Counted from the stretch's first letter, positions 17,271 to 27,020 are shown. The stretch is DNA of 64,000 nt from Paenibacillus woosongensis (GCF_030122845.1 NZ_CP126084.1:1364001-1428000); one strand, 5' to 3'. Numbers and translations: made by a program. The notes: generated from the letters alone by a model not told the origin.

Positions 17271-18094
17271 GAAAGCGAACAGCAGCCTCTTATTTCGTTA
17301 CTTTACTGCTCGCCGTGCTGGCCGCGGTTTCCTTTTTCCCCATTTACCTGGCGGTCATTAACTCGTTTAAGACCCAGGGGGAAATGTTCAGTTCCGTCAT
17401 GGCGCTGCCGACGAAGCTTCACTTTGAAAACTATGTGTACGCTTTTCAGCAAATCAATCTGCTCAACAGCGTGAAGAACTCGGTGATCGTGTCGGTTATG
17501 GGAGTTGGCGGCATTATTTTTGCGGCTGGCTTGGCTGGATATAAACTGTCGCGTACACCCGGGAAGCTGAGCAACTTCATTTTCTTCCTGTTCATCGCTT
17601 CGATGCTCGTGCCGTTTCATTCCATCATGATTTCGCTGACCAGAGTAGCTAAGAGTCTGGCGGTACAAGGCACGACCTACGGATTGGGCCTGATCTATAT
17701 CGGGCTTGGCGTGAATATGGCGGTGTTCCTGTATCACGGCTTCGTCAAGACGATTCCGAAGGAGCTGGAGGAGTCGACGAGAATCGATGGCTGCGGCGAT
17801 TTTCAGACTTATTTTCGCATCATATTCCCCTTGCTGCTGCCGATTTCAGTCACGATTGGAATTCTGAACTTTTTGTGGATTTGGAATGACTTCCTGCTTC
17901 CGCTGCTGATGCTGACTGACGTTAACCGGTACACATTGATTCTGTCCACGAACATGCTGTTTGGCGAGTACAACAAAGAGTGGTCGCTCATTCTGGCGGC
18001 GCTCGTATTAACAGCCATTCCGGTCGTCATTATTTATTCGATCTTCCAGCGCTTCATTATGGAAGGCATCACCGAGGGCGCGGTTAAGGGGTAG
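17267..18094 (+). CDS. sugar ABC transporter permease, MalG-like (system 1)
   Basis: A 275-residue permease, partner of the preceding gene (ATGA overlap). It shows the MalG pattern: N-terminal helix ending FFPIYLAVINSFKTQGEM, central segments, EAA loop ELEESTRIDGCGDFQTYFRIIFPLLLP, and the C-terminal FQRFIMEGITEGAVKG that is conserved in this group. With the binding protein it imports the sugar whose breakdown is carried out by the two glycosidases downstream. Confidence 0.92.
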   Translation: MRKRTAASYFVTLLLAVLAAVSFFPIYLAVINSFKTQGEMFSSVMALPTKLHFENYVYAFQQINLLNSVKNSVIVSVMGVGGIIFAAGLAGYKLSRTPGKLSNFIFFLFIASMLVPFHSIMISLTRVAKSLAVQGTTYGLGLIYIGLGVNMAVFLYHGFVKTIPKELEESTRIDGCGDFQTYFRIIFPLLLPISVTIGILNFLWIWNDFLLPLLMLTDVNRYTLILSTNMLFGEYNKEWSLILAALVLTAIPVVIIYSIFQRFIMEGITEGAVKG

Positions 18095-18156
18095 GCAGAA
18101 CAATGCGTGAAGAGGGCGCGTGATAAAGAAGCATCACCAAGAGGGGAGAGACGACT

Positions 18157-20169
18157 GTGCAGAAAATGCAAAAGCTTTATTATGGAGTCGCTTATTACGA
18201 TGAGTATATGCCTTATGACCGGTTGGATCAGGATATTCAAATGATGAAGGATGCCGGCATTAATGTGGTGCGCATCGGAGAATCAACCTGGAGCACGCAT
18301 GAGCCGCAGAGCGGTGTGTTTGATTTTACCTCGCTGGATCGCGTCCTGGAGGCGATGCATGCAGCGGGCATTCAGGTGATCGTCGGAACCCCGACCTATG
18401 CGGTTCCTACCTGGATGGTGAAGGAGCACCCGGACGTGCTGGCGGTGACGCCGCAAGGAGAAGGGCGCTATGGAGCAAGACAAATTATGGACATAACAAA
18501 TCCGAAATACCTGTTCTACGCCGAAAGAATCATCCGCAAAATGATGGAGCGCGTGAAGGATCATCCGGCCGTCATCGGGTACCAGACCGACAATGAGACG
18601 AAGCATTATCATACGGCAGGACCCAATGTACAGGTGCAGTTCGTGAAATATATGAGAGAGAAATTCAAAACCGTGGAGAAGGTGAACGAGGAGTTTGGAC
18701 TCGCTTACTGGAGCAACCGGATTAACAGCTGGGAGGACTTCCCTTCGGTCGTGGGAACGATCAACGGCAGCCTGGGCGCTGAGTTCGCCCGCTTCCAGCG
18801 GAAGCTGGTGACCGACTTTCTGGCCTGGCAGGTGGCGATTGTGAACGAGTATAAACGTCCGGATCAATTCGTGACCCAGAATTTCGATTTCGAGTGGCGG
18901 GGCTACTCCTATGGGGTACAGCCGGATGTCGACCATTTCGCGGCTTCCGAAGCTTTTGACATTACCGGGGTCGATATCTATCATCCGTCGCAGGATGATT
19001 TGACCGGCATCGAAATTTCGTTCGGCGGCGATGTGGCCCGTTCTACGAAGGGGGCCAGCTATCTCGTATTGGAGACGGAAGCGCAGGCGTTTGCCCATTG
19101 GGTCCCGTATCCGGGTCAGCTGCGGCTGCAGGCGTTCAGCCATCTGGCCTCCGGGGCGAATATGGTGGCGTACTGGCACTGGCATTCGATCCATAATTCA
19201 TTCGAGACGTATTGGAAAGGACTGCTCAGTCATGATTTTGAGCCGAACCCGGTCTATAACGAGGCGAGGACGATCGGACGCGATTTTGCCAGACTATCTC
19301 CGAAGCTCGTGAATTTGCAGAAGAAAAATCAGGCCGCCATGCTCGTCAGCAACGAAGCGCTGACCGCGCTGGAGTGGTTCAAGCTGCCGGGTCAGGAGAA
19401 GAACTACAACGATGTGGTTCGCCTCATGTACGACCAGCTGTACATGATGAACATCGGCTGCGATATAGTGCATCCATCCAGTGCCAATCTGAATGACTAT
19501 AAGCTGCTGATCGTACCGGCATTGTATACAGCATCTGACGAGCTGCTCGAAAGGTTGAATGAATTCGTACGCCAAGGCGGACATATCGTCTATTCCTTCA
19601 AGAGCGGATTTACGAACGAACACATGAAGGTAAGGACGACGCATCAGCCAGGCATCATCAACGAAGCCTGCGGCATTTATTACAGCATGTTCGTCGAACC
19701 GAAAAATGTGTCGCTGAAAGGCGATCCCTTCGGCGTCGGCGAGGAGCACAATGTTGTGGAGACATGGATGGAACTGATCACGCCGACGACGGCGGAGGTG
19801 CTAGCCTATTATGACCACCCGCATTGGGGAGTCTATGCAGCGATTACCCGCAATACGTACGGCGACGGAGTCGCGACTTACGTTGGCTGCCTGCCGAGTC
19901 CGGCGATCATGCGCCAGGTGCTGAAGCAAGCCGTGAAGGAGGCGGGACTGTGGGGCAAGGATCAGGAGATCGCCTTCCCGCTGATCACGAAGTCCGGCTG
20001 GAACGAAGCGGGCAAGCTCGTCCATTACTATATGAACTATTCCGATGAAGAGCAGGTTATGACGTACCCGCATCCGAGCGGTGAGGAATTGCTGGCGGGA
20101 CGAAGCGTGGCAAGCGGGGAGCAGCTGACCCTGGAGCGCTGGGGCGTACGGATTATAGAGGAGAAGTGA
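18157..20169 (+). CDS. GH42 beta-galactosidase
   Basis: A 670-residue intracellular retaining glycosidase (no signal peptide) that removes terminal beta-galactosyl residues. The N-terminal TIM barrel opens with YYGVAYYDEYMPYDRLDQDI; the acid/base Glu is E147 in GYQTDNETKHY and the likely nucleophile is E306 in YLVLETEAQAF, followed by a trimerisation domain (LLIVPALYTASDELLERLNEFV) and a small C-terminal beta domain. The GTG at 18157 follows GAGGGGAG; ATG 18166 is an alternative. In family members the acid/base region usually reads DNE as here. It acts on the imported oligosaccharide together with GH30 downstream. Confidence 0.9.
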   Translation: MQKMQKLYYGVAYYDEYMPYDRLDQDIQMMKDAGINVVRIGESTWSTHEPQSGVFDFTSLDRVLEAMHAAGIQVIVGTPTYAVPTWMVKEHPDVLAVTPQGEGRYGARQIMDITNPKYLFYAERIIRKMMERVKDHPAVIGYQTDNETKHYHTAGPNVQVQFVKYMREKFKTVEKVNEEFGLAYWSNRINSWEDFPSVVGTINGSLGAEFARFQRKLVTDFLAWQVAIVNEYKRPDQFVTQNFDFEWRGYSYGVQPDVDHFAASEAFDITGVDIYHPSQDDLTGIEISFGGDVARSTKGASYLVLETEAQAFAHWVPYPGQLRLQAFSHLASGANMVAYWHWHSIHNSFETYWKGLLSHDFEPNPVYNEARTIGRDFARLSPKLVNLQKKNQAAMLVSNEALTALEWFKLPGQEKNYNDVVRLMYDQLYMMNIGCDIVHPSSANLNDYKLLIVPALYTASDELLERLNEFVRQGGHIVYSFKSGFTNEHMKVRTTHQPGIINEACGIYYSMFVEPKNVSLKGDPFGVGEEHNVVETWMELITPTTAEVLAYYDHPHWGVYAAITRNTYGDGVATYVGCLPSPAIMRQVLKQAVKEAGLWGKDQEIAFPLITKSGWNEAGKLVHYYMNYSDEEQVMTYPHPSGEELLAGRSVASGEQLTLERWGVRIIEEK

Positions 20170-20240
20170 CGGCAGCTCAGCAGCTCAGCAACTTAGCAGC
20201 TCTTCAATGGACATCATAATACTCAGGAGGTTCAGTCCTA

Positions 20241-21605
20241 ATGAATAAGACATGGATTTCTACGACGCAGCAGGAATATTGGCAGGAGCAGGCGCTCCCC
20301 CTTGCGGGAGCAAGTGCGCTCAACTTATCGCCAAATGCCGGGAACGAAGCGGGTTTAACTCACCTGCCGGCAAGCCTGCAGGTAACGGAGGAGCAATACC
20401 AGACCGTAGATGGCTTTGGCGGATGCTTCAATGAGCTCGGTTATTTTGCGCTCCAGCATATTTCGGAGAAGGATAGAATGGAGGTGATACAGAAACTGTT
20501 CGATCCTGACGGGGAATGCCGGTTCAACATCTGCCGGCTGCCGATGGGAGCGAGCGACTATGCCGCCGAGTGGTACAGCCTGAACGAGACGGACGGCGAT
20601 TACGCGATGGAGCATTTCTCGATCGAGCGGGACAAGCAAATTCTTATTCCCTATATTAAAGAAGCACTGCGCTGGAACCCCAATCTGACGTTATTCGCTT
20701 CGCCTTGGAGCCCGCCGACCTGGATGAAGCATCCGAAAGCGTACAACTACGGAACGCTGCGCTGGGAGCCGAAAGTTCTGCAAGCTTACGCCTTGTACTT
20801 CGTCAAATTCGTTCAGGCTTATGCCGAGGAAGGCATCACGATTCATCAAGTGTATGTACAGAACGAGCCGGTCGCCGATCAGAAGTTCCCTTCCTGCGTG
20901 TGGACCGGCGAGCAGCTGCGCGACTTCATTCGCGATTATCTCGGCCCGGCCTTCCGGGAGCACGGATTGACCACGGAAATTTGGCTGGGAACGATTAACG
21001 GCCCTGATCCGTACCGTCAGGAGAACACCGATTATGATGTCTATGCCAATGTGGTGCTGAGCGATCCGGAGGCCAGGCAGTACATCAGCGGTGTCGGCTA
21101 TCAGTGGGCCGGTAAATATGCTCTGCAGCGCACGGTAGAGAGCTACCCCGAGCTCCGCTACATGCAGACGGAGAATGAATGCGGCGATGGCAAAAACAGC
21201 TGGGAATATGCTCATTACGTGTTCAACCTGTACAAGCATTATTTTACGAATGGCGTGAACAGTTACATCTATTGGAATATGGTGCTGGAGCCGGGCGGCC
21301 GCAGCACATGGGGCTGGACGCAAAACGCGATGATCACGGCCGATCCGGATAAGAAGCGGGTCGTTTACAACCCGGAATATTACGTGATGCGCCATTTCTC
21401 GCAATTCATTCAACCCGGGGCGGTGCGGCTTGGCATCCGAGGAACGTCGGCCGGGAACGCGCTTGCTTTCCGCAACCCGGACGGAGGCCGGATCGTGATC
21501 GTAGCGAACCCGTTCAAAGAGCCAAGAACGCTGTCGCTGCAGGTCGGGAGCGAGTCCTTCTCCTGCGAGCTGCCAGCATTATCGTTTCATACTTTTAAAA
21601 TTTGA
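20241..21605 (+). CDS. GH30 glycoside hydrolase (glucosylceramidase-like beta-glucosidase/glucanase)
   Basis: A 454-residue intracellular hydrolase of clan GH-A. The N-terminal region has TVDGFGGCFNELGYFAL and FNICRLPMGASDYA, typical of GH30; the acid/base is E209 in VYVQNEPVADQKF and the nucleophile E311 in YMQTENECGDG. The C-terminal 70 residues form the beta-sandwich side domain. Members cleave beta-1,6- or beta-1,3-glucosides, glucosylceramide or xylans; no signal peptide is seen, so a short imported glycoside is the likely substrate. AGGAGG precedes the ATG. Last gene of the operon. Confidence 0.9.
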   Translation: MNKTWISTTQQEYWQEQALPLAGASALNLSPNAGNEAGLTHLPASLQVTEEQYQTVDGFGGCFNELGYFALQHISEKDRMEVIQKLFDPDGECRFNICRLPMGASDYAAEWYSLNETDGDYAMEHFSIERDKQILIPYIKEALRWNPNLTLFASPWSPPTWMKHPKAYNYGTLRWEPKVLQAYALYFVKFVQAYAEEGITIHQVYVQNEPVADQKFPSCVWTGEQLRDFIRDYLGPAFREHGLTTEIWLGTINGPDPYRQENTDYDVYANVVLSDPEARQYISGVGYQWAGKYALQRTVESYPELRYMQTENECGDGKNSWEYAHYVFNLYKHYFTNGVNSYIYWNMVLEPGGRSTWGWTQNAMITADPDKKRVVYNPEYYVMRHFSQFIQPGAVRLGIRGTSAGNALAFRNPDGGRIVIVANPFKEPRTLSLQVGSESFSCELPALSFHTFKI

Positions 21606-21617
21606 GTTTTTCTTGCG

Positions 21618-21651
21618 AAGAAGCTGTCGATTCGGACGGCTTCTTTGTTTT
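21618..21651 (+). terminator. terminator of the GH42/GH30 operon
   Basis: Stem AAGAAGCTGTC with GGACGGCTTCTT, loop GATTC, followed by TGTTTTA. Confidence 0.7.
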
Positions 21652-21845
21652 AGGCAATAGGCCGAAAGAACATGACAATGAGAAGGACTGACAGGACACC
21701 GGCTTGGAGCGGTGCTCTTTTTTTGAGTACATTTTGCGCGGTGGTTCGTATATAGTATTAATCCGATCGATTATTTATGATCGATTGGGTTTACAATATA
21801 GGTAAGACTACATGCATTTTATCAATAATAAGAGGTGTTTCTTTA

Positions 21846-24470
21846 ATGTGGCATTCGAAATCACAGGAAGAAGTACTCAAGGAGCTGCAGGTCGATCCGG
21901 CTGTCGGGCTTTCTGAGGAAGAAGTACGCGCAAGGCTGGAGCAGCATGGGCCGAACAAATTAAAGGGCAAACCGAAGAAAAGCATGATCGCACTATTTAT
22001 GGCCCAGTTAAAGGATATGCTCATTTATGTACTCTTGGGCGCAGCAGTAGTCACGCTTATCGTAGGCGAATATGTGGATGCCATTATTATTCTAGCTGTC
22101 GTTCTGCTGAATGCACTGATTGGTGTGTTCCAGGAGCATAAGGCGGAGAAGGCCATTGAAGCCCTGCAGCAAATGACCACGCCTAGATCGCTCGTTCGCC
22201 GTCAAGGTGAGGTGAGGGAAATTAATTCCGAGGACATCGTACCCGGGGATATTGTCATACTGGATGCAGGTCGATACATACCGGCTGATCTTCGGCTGCT
22301 GGATAGCGCCAACTTGCAGATTGAGGAATCCGCCCTGACTGGGGAGTCTGTCCCATCGGATAAAGATGCTTCAACCTTGCTCGATGATCCCAAGACACCG
22401 ATTGGAGATATGTCCAATATGGCCTTCATGTCCACCCTCGTAACTTATGGAAGGGGAGAAGGCATTGCGGTGGCTACCGGGATGAACACGGAAATGGGGA
22501 AAATTGCGACGATCCTCGATGAGGACATCCATGAACTGACCCCGCTGCAAAAAAAATTAGAAGAGCTTGGCAAGACACTGGGCTTTATCGCCATTGGCAT
22601 CTGCGTACTGATCTTTGTTATTGGTCTTATTCAGAAGCGTGATTTGTTCGAGTTGTTCCTAACCGCCATTAGCTTGGCCGTAGCGGCTATCCCGGAAGGG
22701 CTTCCGGCCATCGTCGCCATTGTCCTCGCGCTTGGCGTGACCAGAATGTCGAAGATCAACGCGATTGTGAAGAAGCTTCCTGCCGTGGAGACGCTGGGCT
22801 CGGTCAATATTATTTGTTCGGACAAAACGGGCACACTGACCCAGAACAAAATGACGGTTGTTAAATACTATACCGCTACTCCGCTCGGTGACGAGCCTCC
22901 GGTAGAGCTGATTAAATCATTCGTGCTCTGCTCGGACGCAACGTATGAGAACGGGGAAAGCACGGGGGATCCGACGGAGGTTGCACTCGTCGTATACGGG
23001 GAACAAAACAATATTTTGAAGAAATCGCTGGAGGCTGAATATAAGAGAGTCTCCGAGAAGCCCTTCGACTCTGACCGCAAGCTCATGTCTACGCTAAACC
23101 AGACGAGAACGGGCTATCGTGTCCATACCAAGGGGGCAATCGACCAACTTCTGAATATCTCCACCTCTGCAGTCGTAGGCGGGGAGGTTGTTCCTCTAAC
23201 CGAGGAGCTGAAGCAGCAATATTTGAACGCAGCCGAAGGCATGTCCGATGATGCTTTGAGGGTGCTCGGTGCTGCGTATAAAGATACGGAACAGCTTCTA
23301 TCTCCGGATGAAATGGAACAGGATTTAACGATTCTAGGCTTTGTCGGCATGATCGACCCGCCGAGACTTGAAGTGAAGGACTCCATTGCTGAGGCGAAGA
23401 TGGCGGGGATTACTCCCGTGATGATTACCGGCGATCACCGGAACACGGCTGTCGCGATCGCTAAAGAGCTTGGCATTGCGGATTCGATTGAGCAAAGCAT
23501 GACGGGGGCGGAAATTGATGAGCTTTCCGACGATATTTTTGCTCAGAAAATCAGAAACATCCGAGTGTTCGCCCGCGTCTCGCCGGAGCACAAGGTGAAA
23601 ATCGTTAAGGCGTACAAAGCGCAAGGCAATATCGTCTCAATGACCGGCGACGGGGTCAATGATGCGCCTTCTCTGAAGAACGCCGATATCGGCGTAGCGA
23701 TGGGCATTACCGGTACCGATGTCTCCAAGGGCGCCAGCGACATGATATTGACCGACGACAATTTCACCACCATTGTACATGCGATCCGGGAAGGACGGAA
23801 TATCTATGCGAACATTCGCAAGACGGTGACCTTCCTCCTGTCCTGTAATTTTGGTGAGGTAGTTGCCATCCTGGCATCGATTCTGTTCTTCTGGCCGCTG
23901 CCGCTCTTGGCTACACAGATTCTCTGGGTGAACCTGGTGACGGATACTTTGCCGGCGATCGCGCTTGGGGTGGATCCAGGCGAGAAAGATGTCATGAAAC
24001 GGAAGCCGCGGGATCCGAAGGAGAGCTTCTTCGCCGGCGGAGCGGCGTTCCGGGCGATTCTCGGCGGTCTCCTGATCGGTTCTCTGACTTTGGTAGCCTT
24101 CTATTTGGGACTGCGAGAGCACGGCTTCAGCCTGAACTCGGCGAATATTTCCGATGAAGCAATGACGTATGCCCGGACGATGGCTTTCGTCGTATTGGCT
24201 GCATCGCAGCTGTTCTACTCCTTTACGAAACGGAGCGACACGAAGTCCATTTTCCAGGTCGGACTGTTCTCCAACAAGCTTCTGGTCGGCGCGGTTATTG
24301 CCGGGCTTGCCTTGCAGTTTGCTTCGATCAGCATTCCGTTCCTGGCTGCGGCCTTTAAAGTCCACAACCTGTCCCTCGCAGATTGGGGCGTGGTCATTGG
24401 TCTGGCTTTGATTCCGCTCCTCGTCAACGAGTTGATCAAGGTATTCATGCGCCTCAGAACAGTACAATAA
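21846..24470 (+). CDS. P-type calcium-transporting ATPase (type IIA)
   Basis: An 874-residue membrane pump that exports Ca2+ at the cost of ATP. Features in order: cation_ATPase_N domain (VGLSEEEVRARLEQHG), actuator with TGES, segment 4 with AAIPEGLPAIVAIVLALG, phosphorylation site D326 in CSDKTGTLTQNKMTVV, nucleotide domain with KGA, hinge MTGDGVNDAPSLKNADIGVAMG, segment 6 with NLVTDTLPAIALG (Ca2+ ligands Asn and Asp), and a C-terminal block of four helices. The ATG at 21846 has AGAGGTG upstream; earlier in-frame codons lack a site. Similar to YloB of Bacillus subtilis, important for spore resistance. Monocistronic. Confidence 0.95.
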   Translation: MWHSKSQEEVLKELQVDPAVGLSEEEVRARLEQHGPNKLKGKPKKSMIALFMAQLKDMLIYVLLGAAVVTLIVGEYVDAIIILAVVLLNALIGVFQEHKAEKAIEALQQMTTPRSLVRRQGEVREINSEDIVPGDIVILDAGRYIPADLRLLDSANLQIEESALTGESVPSDKDASTLLDDPKTPIGDMSNMAFMSTLVTYGRGEGIAVATGMNTEMGKIATILDEDIHELTPLQKKLEELGKTLGFIAIGICVLIFVIGLIQKRDLFELFLTAISLAVAAIPEGLPAIVAIVLALGVTRMSKINAIVKKLPAVETLGSVNIICSDKTGTLTQNKMTVVKYYTATPLGDEPPVELIKSFVLCSDATYENGESTGDPTEVALVVYGEQNNILKKSLEAEYKRVSEKPFDSDRKLMSTLNQTRTGYRVHTKGAIDQLLNISTSAVVGGEVVPLTEELKQQYLNAAEGMSDDALRVLGAAYKDTEQLLSPDEMEQDLTILGFVGMIDPPRLEVKDSIAEAKMAGITPVMITGDHRNTAVAIAKELGIADSIEQSMTGAEIDELSDDIFAQKIRNIRVFARVSPEHKVKIVKAYKAQGNIVSMTGDGVNDAPSLKNADIGVAMGITGTDVSKGASDMILTDDNFTTIVHAIREGRNIYANIRKTVTFLLSCNFGEVVAILASILFFWPLPLLATQILWVNLVTDTLPAIALGVDPGEKDVMKRKPRDPKESFFAGGAAFRAILGGLLIGSLTLVAFYLGLREHGFSLNSANISDEAMTYARTMAFVVLAASQLFYSFTKRSDTKSIFQVGLFSNKLLVGAVIAGLALQFASISIPFLAAAFKVHNLSLADWGVVIGLALIPLLVNELIKVFMRLRTVQ

Positions 24471-24513
24471 GCACATGGAGAAGGGGCTGCCCAATAAGCT
24501 CCAAAAATAAAAG

Positions 24514-24551
24514 TTAGACGGAAAACATCGCGTTTTCCGTCTAATTTTTTT
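24514..24551 (+). terminator. terminator of the calcium ATPase gene
   Basis: A perfect 13-bp stem TTAGACGGAAAAC / GTTTTCCGTCTAA with a five-base loop, followed by seven T. Confidence 0.92.
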
Positions 24552-24640
24552 GCTTTCGCCGTGGTGAGGTAGTTGGTTGTCGGCCGTTCGTTGCCGGCTT
24601 GTATGCTGTGTGGCTTGGGTGGCTGGCTGGGCAACTGAAT

Positions 24641-24881
24641 ATGTGCAATCCTAAACGGACACAGGGGGCGCTATTTGTGAATTAACGAGGAATTTTGAGA
24701 GCCAACGGACCTACGTTCCGCTATTGCTCCCAGAAACCTGTTTATTGCAGTCAATTTGGTCGAATAACGGAACCAGTGTCCGCGAGTATAGCGAAAGAGA
24801 GCCTATTTGCACGATTAGCGGATCTCCTGTCCGTTAGCGGGTGTTAGCGGGCGAACAGCTCCACGAGTTCAGCCAATTCCA
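24641..24881 (+). repeat. dispersed quasi-palindromic repeat, copy 2
   Basis: Same orientation and order of four GGAC...CCGCTATT units as the copy at 9369-9598. Forward units lie near 24650-24680 and 24702-24725, inverted ones near 24762-24786 and 24813-24840. A short extra GTGTTAGCGG follows the last unit here. Differences are scattered substitutions, which argues for an old or mobile family rather than a recent duplication. Confidence 0.85.
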
Positions 24882-25112
24882 GCATTAGTCCATCAGTTCC
24901 ATCGTTTCCAGCAATCTCATCAGTCCAATCAGTCCGATCACTCCCCATAATCTCATCACTCACATTCGTCCCATAATTCCCATCGTTCCTATCGTTTCCA
25001 GCAATCCCATCAATCCGCTCAATCCGCTCAATCCGATCAATCCCATCAATCCGCTCAATCCCAACATTCCCACCCGTCTCTATCATTCCGCTCAATCCCA
25101 GCAATTCACTCT
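24880..25112 (+). repeat. degenerate 9-10 bp tandem array next to repeat copy 2
   Basis: The stretch is made of words such as ATCCGCTCA, ATCCCATCA and ATCAGTCCA repeated with drift, about 24 units. On the minus strand it gives an open frame of low-complexity sequence (GIERIDGIDRIERIERIDGI), which is a by-product of the period and not a gene. A short version of the same wording follows copy 1 of the dispersed repeat. Confidence 0.75.
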
Positions 25113-25143
25113 CACGCTACACCGTAAATCCGGAGGTCATAAT

Positions 25144-25290
25144 TCACAGCTTCTCGGCCATGGCGGACAGCTGTCCGGCCGCAGCATCGACCTCGTTTAT
25201 GGCGCTGAGCTGATCTTGGAAGCTTGCGCTGATTTGCTCCGTGCCGCCGGCGATTTCACTGGTCGAGACGGCGATATGGCTCATCGCTCT
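25144..25290 (-). pseudogene. methyl-accepting chemotaxis protein, C-terminal remnant
   Basis: Reading the minus strand to the stop at 25144-25146 gives RAMSHIAVSTSEIAGGTEQI, then SASFQDQLSAINEVD and a closing AAAGQLSAMAEKL, the C-terminal helix of a chemotaxis receptor. Upstream of about 25290 the frame stays open for a few codons but is unlike the family. Only some 50 of the several hundred residues remain. Confidence 0.7.
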
Positions 25291-25414
25291 CGATTTATGC
25301 AAGAAGATTCGTTTGTGCGAGATTCCCGCATCACCTTGACGGGCTTAATTCAAATTGAATGGACGCTGAAAGCTTACTGAAAGAATTACATGTTTTGAAA
25401 ATCAGCAAATAGGA

Positions 25415-25541
25415 TTGCGGACTTTGGGTTTCCTGTGCTACTATAGCCTTGTCACCGAAAACGTTACCGAAAAGGATTCCGATCCTGTTTTCGGTAACGT
25501 TTCCGCAAACGCTGTCATAGTAATTGCAAAGCGTTTTCGTG
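25415..25541 (+). promoter_or_regulatory. promoter and palindromic operators of sugar system 2
   Basis: A possible promoter TTGCGG (25415-25420) with 18 bases to TACTAT (25439-25444). Just downstream two near-perfect inverted copies of GAAAACGTTACCGAAAA lie at 25457-25473 and about 25486-25503, and a third AAAGCGTTTTCG-like palindrome at about 25528-25539. Each carries the central CG typical of LacI-family operators. The LacI regulator at the end of the same operon is the obvious candidate to bind here; the third site could also be a catabolite site. Confidence 0.6.
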
Positions 25542-25577
25542 ACAAATGATATTCATTAAGGAAGAGGGGTCTGGACG

Positions 25578-26969
25578 ATGAATAAGCTTAAGAAGATGCT
25601 GGGGATTATGCTTGTATTCACTCTGGTAACTGTGCTGGCTGCAGCGTGCGGCAAGAGTGACAATTCAGCTGCCGGGGAAAATGGCGCCAAAGGCGAAGGA
25701 GCTTCTAACGGAGCCAAGGAAATTTATTTCCTGAACTTCAAGCCGGAGATTGCGGAAGTATATGAGAAGATCGCGAAAGATTATGAAGCGGAAACAGGGG
25801 TTAAGGTCAAAGTTGTTACGGCAGCAAGCGGTACTTATGAAACGAAATTGAAATCGGAAATTTCCAAGAAGGATGCGCCGACGATTTTTCAAATCAACGG
25901 ACCTGTCGGCTATCAAGCATGGAAGGATTATACACTCGATCTGAAAGATACGAAGCTTTACAGCTACTTGTCCGATCCAAGCCTTGCGGTGACGAGTGAT
26001 GGCGGCGTGTATGGCATTCCTTACGTCGTGGAAGGCTACGGCATCATTTATAATGATGCGATTATGCAGAAATACTTTGCGCTGCCGGATAAGGCGGTTT
26101 CGATTTCCTCCGCCTCCGAAATCAACAACTTCGCTACTTTGAAAGCGGTTGTAGAGGACATGACGGCGAAGAAGGATCAGCTTGGCATTAAGGGCGTATT
26201 CGCATCCACTTCGCTTGGCGCTGGTGAGCAGTGGAGATGGCAGACACACTTGGCCAACCTGCCGCTGTACTATGAATTCAAGGATAATACGGAGTTCGAC
26301 AACACCGTGCTGGCCGGTCTGGCAGCGAATGAAGTGCAGTTCAAATATGCGGACAACTTCAAGAACATTTTTGACCTGTATACGAACAATTCAGTGACGA
26401 AGGGAGCGCTGCTCGGAGGCAAATCCGTAGCTGACTCTATGGCTGAATTTGCGCTGGGACAAGCGGCGATGGTTCAGAACGGGAACTGGGCTTGGGGCCA
26501 AATCAATGAAGTAGGCGGCAACGTGGTTAAGGCGGAGGATATCAAGTTCCTGCCGATCTACACCGGAGTTAACGGCGAAGAGAAGCAAGGTCTGGCCATC
26601 GGTACCGAGAACTACCTTGCGATCAACAGCAAAGTGTCGCCTGAGAAGCAGCAGGCTTCGATCGATTTCCTGGAATGGCTGTTCACTAGCGACAAAGGAA
26701 AAGCTTACGTTACACAGGAATTAGGCTTCATCGCGCCATTCAATACGTTTAATGAAAACGAGAAACCGGCTGACCCGCTGGCGAAAGAAGTGATGTCCTG
26801 GATGGAGAAGGATGTGACCTCTGTTCCTTGGACGTTCGCGGCGTTCCCGAGCGAGGAGTTCAAGAATCAGTTCGGGGATGCTTTGCTGCAATACGTTCAA
26901 GGCAACCAATCCTGGGATGAAGTTGTGAAGGTGTTCACGGAGAGCTGGGCAGCAGAGAAGGCAAAATAA
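25578..26969 (+). CDS. sugar ABC transporter substrate-binding lipoprotein (system 2)
   Basis: A 463-residue family-1 binding protein. Residues 1-24 are a lipoprotein signal (LGIMLVFTLVTVLAAAC), followed by a short polar tether. The mature domain shows YEAETGVKVKVVTAASGTYE, KDAPTIFQINGPVGYQAW, MAEFALGQAAMVQNGNWAW and a C-terminal helix ending FTESWAAEKAK. GAAGAGGGG precedes the ATG. It is followed by a hairpin and two permeases; no glycosidase is encoded in this operon, so the ligand cannot be guessed beyond a carbohydrate. Confidence 0.92.
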   Translation: MNKLKKMLGIMLVFTLVTVLAAACGKSDNSAAGENGAKGEGASNGAKEIYFLNFKPEIAEVYEKIAKDYEAETGVKVKVVTAASGTYETKLKSEISKKDAPTIFQINGPVGYQAWKDYTLDLKDTKLYSYLSDPSLAVTSDGGVYGIPYVVEGYGIIYNDAIMQKYFALPDKAVSISSASEINNFATLKAVVEDMTAKKDQLGIKGVFASTSLGAGEQWRWQTHLANLPLYYEFKDNTEFDNTVLAGLAANEVQFKYADNFKNIFDLYTNNSVTKGALLGGKSVADSMAEFALGQAAMVQNGNWAWGQINEVGGNVVKAEDIKFLPIYTGVNGEEKQGLAIGTENYLAINSKVSPEKQQASIDFLEWLFTSDKGKAYVTQELGFIAPFNTFNENEKPADPLAKEVMSWMEKDVTSVPWTFAAFPSEEFKNQFGDALLQYVQGNQSWDEVVKVFTESWAAEKAK

Positions 26970-26987
26970 TAACGTCGGGTGTATGCG

Positions 26988-27020
26988 ATGCCACTGGGAC
27001 AAATAGAAGCCCAGTGGCAT
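26988..27020 (+). promoter_or_regulatory. perfect hairpin between binding protein and permease (system 2)
   Basis: Eleven-base arms ATGCCACTGGG (26988-26998) and CCCAGTGGCAT (27010-27020) with an 11-base loop and no T tract. Position and form suggest mRNA 3-prime protection or partial termination rather than a full terminator. Confidence 0.65.

Noticed and set aside
24844..25104. 86-codon minus-strand frame with repeats of GIERIDGI
   Set aside because: It is the translation of a degenerate tandem DNA repeat, with no start signal.
24900..25110. CRISPR array
   Set aside because: Period of 9-10 bases with drift and no spacers; no cas genes in the window.
25526..25541. Catabolite (cre) site before sugar system 2
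   Set aside because: The central bases do not fit the cre consensus at the expected spacing; kept only as a palindrome.
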